Shown piece after piece: positions 34,380 to 45,939 of a DNA stretch of 64,000 nucleotides. Source of the stretch: Odobenus rosmarus divergens (lineage: Eukaryota; Chordata; Mammalia; Carnivora; Odobenidae); contig NW_004451420.1 of the NCBI RefSeq assembly GCF_000321225.1, positions 280,637 through 344,636 on the forward strand, written 5' to 3'. Below the pieces are notes generated by a model. It did not search any database. It worked only from the letters and a program-made list of their open reading frames with translations, and had not been told where the DNA came from. Positions within the stretch are counted from its first letter, which is position 1, and every line of letters begins with the position of its first letter. A program made the translations under genes and the position numbers.

Positions 34380-35282
34380 CTACAGTAAGCGGAGAAAACA
34401 ACAACAATGCTCGTGAAGATAAAGCTGAAGGCACCAGAGCCCAGTCCCTGGGCTGCCTCGGACTCCCCAGAGCTCTGGAGCTGGACCCCGAGGCAACGTC
34501 CCCGTTTCCTACAACACGAAGAACATCGGACCAGAGCTGTGCCCAAAGTCCTGCTGCCTGCTCACTGCCACTGCAGGTGAGGATGAGCTCCTAGCCTGGG
34601 GCTACCAGGACACAGCACCAGCTGGGCCACCCCACAAAGCACAGGCCAACAGGAGCTGCTGACAGCCTGGACATGGCACACGGCAGCAGGCAGTGAACCC
34701 CAACTTCTACTCAAAACCAAAGTACAGCATGTCCCAAAATGAAATGAGCTTACCATGTTTTACACAGGAAATCAGTGTTAAAAAAATAAAGCAACTGGTT
34801 AGAACTCAGAAAGGAAAATCCAGGGAGCCTGTGTAACACAAAGCCATCTCCACATCTCCATCTTATCCAATGTTCCCAATCACAGGACTCTGAAAACCTT
34901 AATTAAATAACTTACAACAGTCAGTCTAAAGCTGTATGAAACTGAAACCCCTGGTGCGATTTCACCGTGTACACAACGTTCTGAGACTTGAGGTTCTATG
35001 GACCCTGAATGCACCCAGGAGCCACGAGCTTCAGGTTCATCTCTACCGCATCAGGAGCCTCCCCACGGAAACTGCATCCCCTGCTGCCTACCACAGAAAG
35101 GACACGCTTTCAAATTTAAAAAGAGGAGGAACAGTAAGTTCTCCTTGAGAGAAGCTCCAACCCCCTGGTCTAGCCATAGTGCTCGGCCACCCGTAGCCTG
35201 GGTCAGGGCCTCTTACGGGGTCTCCCCATGTATGCCCCCGCTCCCCCAGCACGCCACAGCTCCCTATGCACAGATGCTTCAC
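34380..35282. other. PCNT intron, unique
   Basis: No repeat or exon recognised. Open frames extend the upstream exon's frame past its donor without coding character. Confidence 0.65.
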
Positions 35283-36083
35283 CTCCGGCAAACCAGCAAG
35301 AGGGGTCCTCTGACATGGCCATGGGGGCCTGCTGGCTGCATCCTGCTGCGACTCTTCGTCACATGCGGCCTCCTCAGCCCTGGGGCCCCATCCCTGGGAG
35401 CTACCCTCCACGCGAGAGTGCAGGCGGGCCCCACACGCCTGCCGCTTGCCCAGCCCCTTCTGGCAGCTCAGGAACTGCTGGTTCCGCACCTGCAGCTGGC
35501 TGCTGAGGCGGACACACTGCGCTCGGAGCCCCTGCAGCTCCGGGGGCTCATGCTCAGCGGCCAGGGCAAGGCAGAAGCAGGAGAAGGCCATCACGACGGT
35601 CTCCAGCTCAGCGGAGTGGGCCAATTTTTGCTGCTTCATTGCGACGATCGCTAAGTCCCTTTCTGTGACCTTGGCCTCCTTTGCCTGCAGGGCAGCTTTG
35701 AAGGCGTGGATCTGAGAGGCCAAGCCCTGGACCTCAGCCTCCTGGAGGGCCGCGCTGCCCTCCAGCTCGGCCCACTGCCTCGCGGTGGCCTCCTCTGCAG
35801 CCCACAAGCGCTGTGGCAGGGCCTCCAGGGGGAGCCGCTGACCCGACACCCCTGCTGCTGCCCGTGCCTCAGGCCCCACGGTGGGGTCACCCAGCAGCCC
35901 GCTAACCTCGGCCCCGTGCACCGCGGGCCCCCCGCGCGAGAGCTCTCTCTGCAGCCTCTCGATGACTTCGTGGAGCTGCTCCACCTCCTCTGCCTTCTCT
36001 CTCTGCAGGCGTTGCTGGTTGTCTCGCAAGTTCTCAATGATGGATCTCAGCTCCTCGATCTCTGAGCTTCTGTCACACGGGAC
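35283..36083 (-). CDS. PCNT: PCNT large exon, 801 bp (267 codons)
   Basis: Phase 0 to 0. Acceptor TTTTTCCTCAG, donor GAG|GTGAAG. The first ~50 codons are conserved coiled coil (RSSEIEELRSIIENLRDNQQ, KAEEVEQLHEVIERLQREL). A variable Gly/Ala/Pro segment follows, then a second coiled coil (LPQRLWAAEEATARQWAELE, LASQIHAFKAALQAKEAKVT), then a diverged tail. Human PCNT has the same order but reads quite differently in the middle and end. Very GC-rich; several long antisense open frames over it are composition artefacts. Confidence 0.95.
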
Positions 36084-37533
36084 CTGAGGAAAAAGCACAT
36101 TCAGACGCGAAAAACATGTTTCACCTTCAGAACGTCCCTCCTCCAGCTTGCCAGGATTTCACAGCTGTGGGAACGTTTACTTCTTGGAAACACCCAAATG
36201 CTGCCCCCCAGCTCTGTCAGACGCGTCAAACTGCTCACAAGGTCACACAGCCGCTGTGTCACCACCTGCTCGGACACCTGGTTATAGCTGTGCACCCGCC
36301 GCGGGTGGGGCAGCGCAAACTGGCCGCTTCCCCACGGCACCTCCGCACAAACGCCGCCACCTTTAGAACGTACGCTTCCTTAATGCTAAATGGGATAAAT
36401 TACAGATAGAAATTACTAACAGGAGATTTTAGGGGTCATTCCAACACTAGAATAAGAGTGAAGTAAGGAAATCAGGCTCGGGACCGAGCCAGGCGCACAC
36501 GCGGGGCTGCCCCTGCTCCGGCCGGGCACTGTAACACCCCAGACCTCGGAGCGTGTCATCACTTGTGCCACTGAATGACATCCTCAACAATTTTAAGGTA
36601 AGAACTGCCGTTATACATACTTTGAAGATAACACAATTGAAACTCAGATGTTAAATATCCAGTAAAGACTTCAAAGACAGGAAACGGAAAATCAGACTGA
36701 AACGGTTATCGACAGGGCTCCAAACTCCATTCTCGTAAGACTATACCACTAACAGCGACAAACCCGTTTACGCTCCACTTAACAATCCTCAGCCAATTTC
36801 TTAAAGTCCAATGTTCACTTCCCAAAAATTGAGGGTTTCTAACAATTATTGGTTTCACTAGTACCACTTAACGCCCTTAAACTCAAAATCAAATCTGGCC
36901 AATACTGAAAACAAAAGTAAGAAAACAGGTGAATTTTTGGTTGTGACTCAGATGGCATCAGCAGGCCACTGCACACATCTAGGTGCTGTGTTGTGAACGG
37001 GACAGTTAGCAAAAGGAACTCTGGCGGGGGCGGCAAGCCCCTTGGCCAGCCCGTGTATGCCCTGCACGTACGGACGACTGCTGGGACTCTCCAGAGTGAC
37101 TGCACTCACTGCACTAAGGACACGGGATGAAAAAGCACGCACTACAAACCAGCCACAATCACGACACAAACATAAACCCAGCACGGGAAGGTCTCTGATG
37201 GGTCCTCCGGGTTACAGGGCAGATGGGGCAGGCGAGGCCGGCGAGGGGCAACACTGGTTGCCCGAAAAAGGAAGACCACGCAGGCTGGGAACTGAGAACA
37301 CGGGTGGACACGCGGGCCAAGAGCACGCACGTGTGGTCCCCCTCTGGCTGAGGTGGTTCCTTGCAACGCGGGACGCTGCGAAGGTGATGAGGCCTGAGTG
37401 CCAGCCACCCCCAGGGCGGCCAGCAGGGGTGCACGCGACCCAGCGGCAGCGTCGCAGGGGGGCAGCTGTCCCTCAGCGAGCGCAATTCAGTGCAGAACCA
37501 TGGTCTGGAGCATCCAGCCCCGGAAAGGCCTAC
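36084..37533. other. PCNT intron, unique
   Basis: No repeat or exon-like segment recognised in 1.45 kb. Confidence 0.6.
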
Positions 37534-37626
37534 CTCGCTGAGAGCACCACCTCCCATCCCAGCCAGCTGCACCTCGAGCTGTTCGCTCACACACATGATC
37601 TCCTTTTCTCTGTTTTGCAGAAACGC
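37534..37626 (-). CDS. PCNT: PCNT exon, 93 bp, possible cassette exon
   Basis: Phase 0 to 0, 31 codons. Acceptor TGTATTTCCACAG, donor GAG|GTAGGC. It encodes AFLQNREKEIMCVSEQLEVQ followed by LAGMGGGALSE. Both neighbours also have phase-0 junctions, so skipping keeps the frame. In the human protein as I recall it, the SLK of the preceding exon runs directly into an RSSEIEEL segment equivalent to the next exon. This exon may therefore be alternatively used or lineage-variable. The good splice sites and coiled-coil composition argue that it is real. Confidence 0.82.
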
Positions 37627-38648
37627 CTGTGGAAATACAATAACCACGCCAACAAAACGGGACTGTGGGGGCAGCCCGTGATCTGGCAGACGGGAAGCAC
37701 CCCAACAAGCCACAGTTTTAAAGACTAACACTCAATCTGGAAACGGTTTCCCATTTACTACTGACTAGGGAAGGAGTCCCACCAGGAAGACGCCTGCTGC
37801 CTGGGGTTGGCCTAAAACCCTGTTTTCACTGAGGTCACACACACAGCCTGGGAGGGTCCACATGAACCCCACGCCCTGAGTGTCTTCCAGCGCCTTCAGT
37901 TCACGCACCGACAGCTGCCAGGGTGCCACAGGCGAGGGCTCGGCACTAAGGCCGTTTCTTTACAACTTGGTTCCCCACTAAAGCATGTTAAGATAACAGA
38001 AGATTTAAAAACAGAGTTTTTGGGGGTCACCTGGGCAGTTCAGTCGGTTAAGCACCCGACTCTTGATTTCAGCTCAAGTCATGGTCTTGGGGTCATGAGA
38101 CTGAGCCCCATGTCGGGCTCTGCGCTCATCAGGAGTCTGCTCAATTCTCTCCTTCTGCCCCCCACACCCACTCTACGATCAATCGATCTCTTTTTCATCC
38201 TGCTCTTAGCAAAGATTAACAATGAGCAGCTATTTAATAAAAGTCACCTCTTCTAGATCAGGGGACCCTTTAATGACCCAAATTAGATCAAAGGTGACAA
38301 TTTATTTCCTCTTCACAGTTTCTGCCATCAGAGGGCTGCGTCTCTCCTCCAGTGAGTCCCACAAGCGTCCTCTAAGACCGGGCTCCCAGAGCCGCATGCA
38401 GGACGCGGAGGGTGGTGCCCGAGGGACGCAGCATCAGGGTGGCTCTGGGCTCCGCCCTGTGCTGCACCTCCCAGAGCCGCCCCAGCTGCCGACCTCATAA
38501 CAGAAGGCAGGCACCTCCCGAAACGGTGGCGGAGGGCCATCCTCGGTCTCCACGACGTCTGCGCCGCGACCCAAGGCCCCTGGGGCCGGCTGTAGCACGG
38601 ACGTAACCAACATGAACTCAGGTGTCTGGGTGGGTCTCTCCGGTTTAC
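37627..38648. other. PCNT intron with one SINE
   Basis: CAN SINE at 38022-38190; remainder unassigned. Confidence 0.65.
38022..38190 (+). repeat. CAN SINE, diverged, tail lost
   Basis: Head 'ggggtcacctgggcagttca', core 'tcaagtcatggtcttggg'. The 3' (AAAT)n tail is not recognisable, so the element is old or truncated. Confidence 0.8.
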
Positions 38649-38801
38649 CTTCAAGCTGGCGTTCTCCTCTTGAAGTTCCCGCACTCTGACAGCAGCACGG
38701 TGGCTCTCTGCGTCTAATTTCAAGTTCAGATGCAGCACTTCATTGCTCTTACTTACTAAGTCATCTTTAATTTTTCCTAATTGTTCTTTTAGGTCCAAAA
38801 C
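38649..38801 (-). CDS. PCNT: PCNT exon (VLDLKEQLGKIKDDLVSKSN)
   Basis: Phase 0 to 0, 51 codons. The acceptor CAATGAAAG has a short polypyrimidine tract; the donor is AAG|GTAAAC. Coiled coil VLDLKEQLGKIKDDLVSKSN, EVLHLNLKLDAES and VRVRELQEENASLK, matching human DLKEQLEK and LHLNLKLD. Confidence 0.95.
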
Positions 38802-39031
38802 CTTTCATTGAAAGAGAAAATATTAAAGATTATCTAATATCCTAAATCACTCAATAATTATTATATTACTCTAAAACATTTAAAAGTACAGGTCACGAAG
38901 AGTTATTCACGTTTTGTAACTGTTAAAATCACGAAGTGTAGTATACGGCAGGCACAGACCACCTCCCAGTGGGTGTCCTGCACTCACCAGCAGCCCGAGC
39001 AGATGGAGCCCTCAGAGCCCCCGACACTTAC

Positions 39032-39202
39032 CTCGCTGTCCCGCTGCTGGAGCACCTTCTGAGCCGCCTCCAGAAGGGCTTCCGGGCCCTCAGGACAGCT
39101 GCCTGCAGGAGGCACAGGGCATCTGCCCTCATCGAGTTTGGACTGCAGTGTGGACACCAGCAGCAAGTTACTCATCTGCTGCTCCCGTAATGCCTCTTTA
39201 TC
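39032..39202 (-). CDS. PCNT: PCNT exon (SNLLLVSTLQSKLDEGRCP)
   Basis: Phase 0 to 0, 57 codons. Acceptor TTTTCCGTCAG preceded by a C9/T-rich tract, donor GAG|GTAAGT. It encodes DKEALREQQM, SNLLLVSTLQSKLDEGRCP, a short proline-rich break (PVPPAGSCPEGPE), then LLEAAQKVLQQRDSE, parallel to human. The Cys/Pro-rich break interrupts the coiled coil. Confidence 0.96.
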
Positions 39203-41756
39203 CTGACGGAAAAGAAAAAGGGGGGGGGATTTAATTTAGGTAAGTATTTTAGGAATCGGGGGGCCTCAAACTGTGATATGAGTGCACAGTGTCCTCAGAT
39301 CCTCCTGGTGCTCAGATGAGCACGCCTGTGCATGCCAGACACGTGATCCAGCCCAGCCGTGCTCCAGAGCAGAGATCCACCTGGTAAAAGATGTGATCCA
39401 GACAGAGAGCTGCACTGTGCGCCTGTGATTCCACTGGTAATTGTTCAAGAAGATGCAATATAGTCTCTAGACTACTGGCTATTACCAAAAAAAAGGTAAA
39501 GAGCTTGTCCAAAAATAGGGTAACAACTGACAATGACATTGTCCAACTGTATAATGCACATTAATGTCTCATTAAAAAGTTTTCAAAGAACATTTACTAT
39601 GAAGAAATCAGTCACAACAAATTAAGTGGAGAAGTTACATAAGTGGTTCAACTTTGTGGAAGGGAAAAAGGCATTTTCTATACCTGTAGCATCTAATAAG
39701 CTCAAGAAATGTTTACTGAGGGAAAGAGGGAGGGATGGAGGAGGGAGGAAAGATGGAGGGAGGAAAGACAGAGGGAGCAGAGGTGGGGGGAGAGGGAGGA
39801 GGGGTGAAGGGAGGAGGCAAGGAGGGAGCAGAGATGGAGGGAGGAGAGATTGAGGAATGGAGGAAGTAGAGGTGGAGGGAGGAGGGATGGAGGAATGGAG
39901 CAGAGGTGGAGGCAGGAGGGACGGAGGGAGCAGAGGTGGAGGGAGGAGGGATGGAGGAATGGAGCAGAGGTGGAGGGAAGAGAGATGGAGGAATGGAGCA
40001 GAGGTGGAGGCAGGAGGGACGGAGGAAGTAGAGGTGGAGGGAGGAGGGATGGAGGAAGTAGAGGTGGAGGGAGGAGGGATGGAGAAATGGAGCAGAGGTG
40101 GAGGGAAGAGGGATGGAGGAATGGAGCAGAGGTGGAGGGAGGAGGGATGGAGGAATGGAGCAGAGGTGGAGGGAGGAGGGATGGAGGAATGGAGGAAGCC
40201 GAGGTGGAGGGAGGAGGGATGGAGGGAGGAAGGAAGGGGACACAGGGAACAGGACGCAGGGAGCAGGGAAGGCTGCAGGGGGCACTGATGCATATGCAGC
40301 AGCCCTGCACTGAGCGGTGCACCCCTGAGCCAGAACAGGACGTGGCTAGAGCAGGGGCAGGGCGCCCCTGCTGTGCTGGGTGTCCCTCCCGAGACAGTGC
40401 TGGTCCTCCAGAAGAGCCTTGACTTCAGGTAACTGTCCCTGTCTGCATGTTCAAGAATCAAACTCTCCTCTTGGAAGCCGGTCTGGTCTTGGGGCCGAAA
40501 CTGATTCTACAGTAAGGGTCTCCTGACCCTCACTTTTCAAGTACCCCTTTAACCTCCAGTGACGTGGAAGACACGAAAATCAGAGCAGTTCCATTCCTAG
40601 GCCAAACAGCTGGAGGGAGGGCACAGGGACTGGACCAGCCACACTGCCAGCCGCTCTGAGCAGCCAGAGGACCTCCGGTGTGAACTTCAGACACCAACAA
40701 CATCATATGCCATCGATGCACGATCCTAACGACAGTATGAAAAACTGTCCCTAGAGGGTGTTTTTACTGGGGAGTTGACATACTTTCTAAATTCAAAAAT
40801 TAAAATAATTATAACTAGCTCTAAGTTAATATTTAACAAAGTTCTTCTAAACCTAAAATCCTGACTTTAAGAAATTACTACAGACAAATTTAGACTCTCT
40901 GAGAGAAAGAAGTACCATCAAAGGGATGAAACACACCACTTTCTGGGGGGACACTGTGGTTCCTAAGAGGAAATACCTACTTGGTCAGACTCCCGGCTCA
41001 GTGCTCCGAGAAGCCCGGGGAGTCCCTGAGTAAGGACCGTGACAGTGTCTGATGGCCACACCTGACTTTGCCTTGGAGGTCACCCGCAGACAAGCCGTGG
41101 GATTAGGGCTGGTCTGTCGGCTCCCTCTCCACCCCGACCTCCGGGGAGTGAAGCCTCCATGAAAACCCCCTAGGACTGGGGTTCAGGGAGCTCCCAGCTT
41201 GGGGAACCCGTGGAGGTGGCGCACCTGGAGGGGGCACAGAAGCCCCACCACCCTCCCCCCGTGCCCTGCCCTCTGCCTCTCCCCATCTAGCTGTTCCTGA
41301 GTTCCATCCTTTTCTAATGAGTTGGCCATTTGGTGCGTAAACGGTTTCTCTGAGATCTGTGAGCCACTCTAGCAAATCAACCAAACCGGAGGAGGTCACG
41401 GACACCTCGACTGATACAACAGGACTTGTGAATGACCCCTGAAGGGACTGAGCCCCTCGCCCGTGGGGTCTGAGACCATCTCCAGGTGGATGGTGCGTGA
41501 ATGGAGTCCCCCGCCAGGGTCTGCAGGCGTGTGGGGAGCCTCCACAGCCACCTGGTGACCAGAAGAAGGGTTGGAAGTGAAGCAAAGTGTGTGCAGCTGG
41601 GGCCGGGCAGCACAGGAGATGCGAGGGGACGCTCCCCTTAGAGGAAATAAAGCAGGGGTCGGGGTGGACGCCAGCACAGCGCGGGCACAGCAGCCCCGCC
41701 AGGAGGGCTCAGCCCTGCCGGCCCCACGGAGCCCCCAGCAAGGCACAGGTGGCTAC
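39203..41756. other. PCNT intron with polypurine minisatellite
   Basis: 39203-39710 unique, 39714-40245 polypurine minisatellite, 40250-41170 unique. About 41170-41560 resembles a common old interspersed repeat ('gagatctgtgagccactctagcaaatc' region) that I cannot name safely. Confidence 0.6.
39714..40245. repeat. Polypurine minisatellite (~530 bp)
   Basis: Plus strand almost wholly G/A with sparse T and C. Imperfect units of about 26-34 bp are built from 'gcagaggtggagggaggag' and 'ggatggaggaat'. Both strands stay open in several frames because the units avoid stops, giving spurious long frames. The PCNT sense transcript has the pyrimidine version. Confidence 0.95.
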
Positions 41757-41963
41757 CTGCTGCAACGCTTTCACGGCATCCCTCTGCTTCTCCAGCTCCT
41801 CCCGCAGCTGGGCCGCCTCTCTTCTGCAGCTGACATTCGTCTCCTCCAGACGTTTGATTTCCTCTTCCTGGATTAACATCTGTCTGTCTGCCAACTCTTT
41901 CTTTATAACCAACTCATTAAACCCATCTGATTTCTCTCTCAACTGTTCTTGTAACAATTCAAC
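41757..41963 (-). CDS. PCNT: PCNT exon (VELLQEQLREKSDGFNELVI)
   Basis: Phase 0 to 0, 69 codons. Acceptor TTTGTTGTCTTAG, donor CAG|GTAGCC. Coiled coil VELLQEQLREKSDGFNELVI, KKELADRQMLIQEEEIKRLE and AAQLREELEKQRDAVKALQQ. It is among the best-conserved stretches relative to human PCNT (LIQEEEIKRLEE). Confidence 0.96.
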
Positions 41964-42771
41964 CTAAGACAACAAAAATGCTTGAAAAATACAATAGCGA
42001 CAACAGTGATCTTCCAAGAAGACACACGCCACGGCTGAGCGAACACCAACCCCTGGTGAGCTTGTCCACGGGGAGACAGCACCAGGAGACGAGTGAGGGA
42101 TCGTGGTGAGGCTGTGACGCAGGCATTCTCTCAGGAGAGAGAAAACATGAATGCAAAATGTATTAGTAAAATAAAGTTAATTTTGTCAGTAGAAAAGCTA
42201 CTGGGCAATAAAAGAGAAAAGAGCCAGGCACGGGGGCACCCCGGGCGGGGTCCAGAGTTGAGCCAGGTGAAGGTCAGTCCCAGACGGACTCATACTGCTT
42301 GGTCCGCTTGTGTAACTGTCCAGCAAGAGGACAGGTGTGTGGGTGGGAGGGGACCCCACATGGTGCTGTGGGCTCTACCCCTATGGGAGTCACCCTGGGG
42401 ACCTGGGTGAAGGGTGCATGGACGTCCGTCTGCTTACGCCTGAAAACGAGCCCACGAGCATCTCAAACCAGGCTCAATGTTTGAAAAGAAGCAAATCCAC
42501 CACAGCCAAGCCAGGCAGGTCCGGCTCCAAGCAGAAAGAAGCAGGAAAAACAAGCAAGAAACAGGCCCGCATGCAACAGCCCTCCCACCGGTGGTGCGGG
42601 GCGGGGGCGGGGGGGCACGCCCACCATGCAGACCCACGACAGGCTGTACCTGCTCATACAGCGGCTCCTGCTGTCATTTTCATGTACATGGAAAGAAAAG
42701 ACCATTCACAAGGTTAAGCCAGCCTACAGAACGGCTGCTGGACAGGTACTGCCAGGGGCGTGCTTACTTAC
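41964..42771. other. PCNT intron, unique
   Basis: No repeat recognised. G-rich patch at about 42590-42620. Confidence 0.65.
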
Positions 42772-42888
42772 GTCGCTGGCGCGGGGGCCCCGGGGCCGTG
42801 GCCGGGTCGCCTGTTGGAGCTGCTCCTCCAGCCTCTGGATCTCCCGCTGGAACTCCTCCCGCTCGTGCTCCCTGTCAACAGCCTGCTC
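42772..42888 (-). CDS. PCNT: PCNT exon (EFQREIQRLEEQLQQA)
   Basis: Phase 0 to 0, 39 codons. Acceptor CTCTCCACAG, donor GAC|GTAAGT (near-perfect consensus). Coiled coil EFQREIQRLEEQLQQA, then a basic Pro/Arg-rich tail RPRPRGPRASD. The human protein, as I remember it, has a few extra residues before the next VELLQ segment; they are not evident here. Confidence 0.94.
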
Positions 42889-43138
42889 CTGTGGAGAGAG
42901 CAGCAGTTGGCTTGGACGTCTCAGACGCGCTGGCGGGATAGCACCTCTCCCTCCACAGGGAAGGGGGAGGGCATGAGGTCGGGCGAGGAGACCGCCTGCT
43001 CAGATGCTGACTGCCCAGCGGGCCTCTCACACTGCAGCCAGCCCTGCTCTTCCACACATGTGTCCACTAGCCAGGAAGTGGGCTCCCAGTCACAGGCACT
43101 CCGTGAACGGAGCTAAATGAAGGGGGGACCCTGCAGGT

Positions 43139-43641
43139 GCAATGAGAGGGCACCTGGGGAATGTGGACGGAAAGAACAGCCACGGGGGGGGGAGCCTAGG
43201 GAACGTGGACAGAAAGAACAGCCACGGTGGGGGGAGCCTAGGGAACGTGGACGGAAAGAACAGCCACGGGAGGGGGGAGCCTAGGGAACGTGGACGGAAA
43301 GAACAGCCACGGCGGGGGGAGCCTAGGGAACGCGGACAGAAAGAACAGCCACGGGGGGGGAGCCTAGGGAACGTGGACAGAAAGAACAGCCACGGGAGGG
43401 GGAGCCTAGGGAACGTGGACGGAAAGAACAGCCACGGTGGGGGGAGCCTAGGGAATGTGGACAGAAAGAACAGCCACGGGAGGGGGGAGCCTAGGGAACG
43501 TGGACGGAAAGAACAGCCACGGGGGTGGGGAGCCTAGGGAACGTGGACGGAAAGAACAGCCACGGCGGGGGGGGGAGCCTGGGGAACGCAGACAGAACAG
43601 CCACGGGGCACCTGGGGAACGTGGACAGAAAGAACAGCCAC
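43139..43641. repeat. G-rich minisatellite, ~42-bp unit, about 12 copies
   Basis: Unit pieces 'gggaacgtggacggaaagaa' and 'cagccacggggggggagcct' repeat with small changes and G-run length variation (G4 to G9). Unit length near 42 (a multiple of 3) leaves an artefactual repetitive open frame at 43142-43537. The last copies lose part of the unit and abut a SINE. Confidence 0.95.
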
Positions 43642-43820
43642 GGGGCGCCCGGCTGGCTCAGTCAGTTAGGCATGGTGTCTGCCTTCAGCTCAGGTCATGA
43701 TCCCAGGGTCCTGGGGTTGAGCCCCACGTCGGGATCCCTGCTCAGCAGGGACCCTGCTTCTCCCTCTCACTCCTCCCCCTGCTTGTGCTCTCTCTTGCTC
43801 TCAAATAAATAAATAAAATC
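43642..43820 (+). repeat. CAN SINE
   Basis: Head 'ggggcgcccggctggctcag', core 'tcaggtcatgatcccaggg', tail CTCAAATAAATAAATAAAATC. Inserted at or within the end of the minisatellite. Confidence 0.92.
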
Positions 43821-43905
43821 AGAAAGAAAGAGAAAGAGAGAAGAAGAGAGAGAGAGAAGGAACGAAAGAACAAAAGAACGAAAGAAAGAAAGAACAGACA
43901 GACAG
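43821..43905. repeat. GA/GAAA low-complexity tract
   Basis: Degenerate (GAAA)n and (GA)n grown from the SINE A tail. Confidence 0.85.
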
Positions 43906-44142
43906 CAGACAGCTCAGGCCTGACTGGGGAGGAGGGCTGGGCACGCAGGGCCTGCAATGTGGGCTGTCGGAGGGCCCTCCAGGCCACTCACAGGAACATG
44001 TCGACAACCCCCAAGACATGCACGGAGAAGCAAAGGGACCACAACAACCTGGCCGTGAATCAGCCCTAACGCTGTGTCACGGAAGCTCACACTACAAAGA
44101 TGACTTCCAGGGACGCAAATAAAACGGAGTCAAGATGCTTAC

Positions 44143-44372
44143 GTCCATGAACTGGCGCTGGCTCCGCAGGTGCTTGTCCAGAGCCACCATCTGCTGCTTC
44201 AGCGAAGAGAGCTCCTCAGCCTGCTTGGCACACGCTTCATGCCGGGACAGCTGCTCCTCCAGCTCAGCCTCGAAAACCTTCATCTGGGAAAGCAGAGCTG
44301 CGCGGTCTCTCTCGGACTGCTTCCTGGCCTCCGACTGCTCCTGCGTCAGACATTCCACTTCCCTACGAAGAG
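44143..44372 (-). CDS. PCNT: PCNT exon (LRREVECLTQEQSEARKQ)
   Basis: Phase 1 to 0, 76 complete codons. Acceptor TTGTATCTTTAG, donor GAC|GTAAGC. Long uninterrupted coiled coil: LRREVECLTQEQSEARKQ, RDRAALLSQMKVFEAELEEQ and VALDKHLRSQRQFMD, matching human ALLSQMKILESELEEQ and LDKHLRNQRQFMD. Confidence 0.96.
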
Positions 44373-45939
44373 CTAAAGATACAAAGGAAAAGGAAGAAGA
44401 GCCCCGCGGATCAGGGAGGGTACTGGGCTAAAGCAGAGGCATGACACATGCACGACAGGTGCCCCACACGACAGGGCCCTCCGGGAAGAGAGCACACACA
44501 TGTCCAGCCTCCCTGGCAGCCCCAGCCCAAAGCCTGGCCAGGGGGCAGGGGTGCAGTGTCCCCAAGGCTTCCAGACCCCAACCCACGGAAACAAGGTGAC
44601 ACCTCCGGGGAAGAACATGCACTTGCAAGCCAGTGTGAGCCTGTGTCCTGTCCGACACTAAGCCCACACCCTAACAGCCAGCATTTAGCCAAATACCCAC
44701 TGAAAATAAAGTCAAGTACTTCAGAAGGAAGAAAAAAATATATAAATCTTTTAAATTAAGATTGCCTAAAATAAAAAACTTTAAAGTCCGAGAAGACTGT
44801 ATCATGGTATTTCCAAAAGACACATCTGTTAATTTTCTAGGAATTACGTTACATAGGTTCTCCAGTATGGAAGAAATATATAGCTTAAAACTTCCATCAG
44901 AGAGAACACGAGCCTCGATGTATAATGTGCTCCCTCCTTGTGCACCCAGGGCTGTGACAGCATCTCGGAGGAAAAGGGTCCAGCCATCAGTATGTCAAAA
45001 GCCAATCTAAAATTAACTGGATGATAAGGCCATAACCCAAATAGAAACTGTAAATTCATAAGCATCTATAATAAAAGGAGGCTTGCCTCTGATGAATCCT
45101 CAAGTGTTCAAACTATCCCCAAACTGAAATGCTAATTTCTTGTTTTAATTACATCTTACTAGCTTTCAAAACTCCTTTTGTTTTATAAAAATCCGTCCAT
45201 CTTTTATGCCAAACTACTGTCACCACTAATAGAACATTCCCAATTGATTCTCATGCTAGTAAGTCAGCACCGAGGGTAAATTACTTTAAACATGCAGTTA
45301 GAACAAGGTCATTCCCACCCCTGGAGCCACCCAGACAGCACCATCCTCAGGGCCACATGCTGGACGAAGGGCACCCAACACAGCACACGTGGCCCCATGC
45401 AGGTGGCACTGAGGGGAAGGTGTCATGTGGCCATTCAGGCCACGCTGAGGGCCACCTACGAAGTCGGAGAGGCCCAGGAGCTCCACTCGGGGCCCCTGAG
45501 CCCCTCCCTCAAGACTTCCGGGGCCCCCAGAGGTGGCCCCCGGCCCAGGGCAACGCATCTACCACCAGACGTGGCTCCCTGGCAAAGCTGCACAGGCCGT
45601 AGCTCAGTAACCACAGAGCATCACTAGACAAATGCTTGTGCATGTTCATGTATCAATTCAGAAGATTAAAGTTGGTATTTTTGTTAAAGTTTGCCACAAA
45701 AGCCTTGAAGTATTTTTCCTCTTTAGTAAAAAACTGGGGCAATCTGGTGCAGACATCGCTCGTCTCACACAGCAATCACTGGACTGAGTCTACAAACCTG
45801 AGTCCTCGTGTGCTATGGGAACAGGAATGCCTATGAATGAAAACACAGCATTTTCAGACGTGGAGACAGAAAGTTAGTCAGCAGGATTCCAGGGCACGTC
45901 TGTGGTCCTGGACAGTCTCGAACATCCACGCTTTTCCGT

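Larger units (their letters stand above)
42889..44142. other. PCNT intron with G-rich minisatellite and SINE
   Basis: Minisatellite 43139-43641, SINE 43642-43820, GA/GAAA low-complexity tract 43821-43905. The rest is unassigned. Confidence 0.75.

Noticed and set aside
39622..40461. 279-residue minus-strand and 190-residue plus-strand open frames
   Set aside because: Both are low-complexity translations of the polypurine minisatellite.
43139..43641. CRISPR-like array of regular repeats
   Set aside because: Units are contiguous 42-mers without unique spacers, in an intron of a mammalian gene; a minisatellite.
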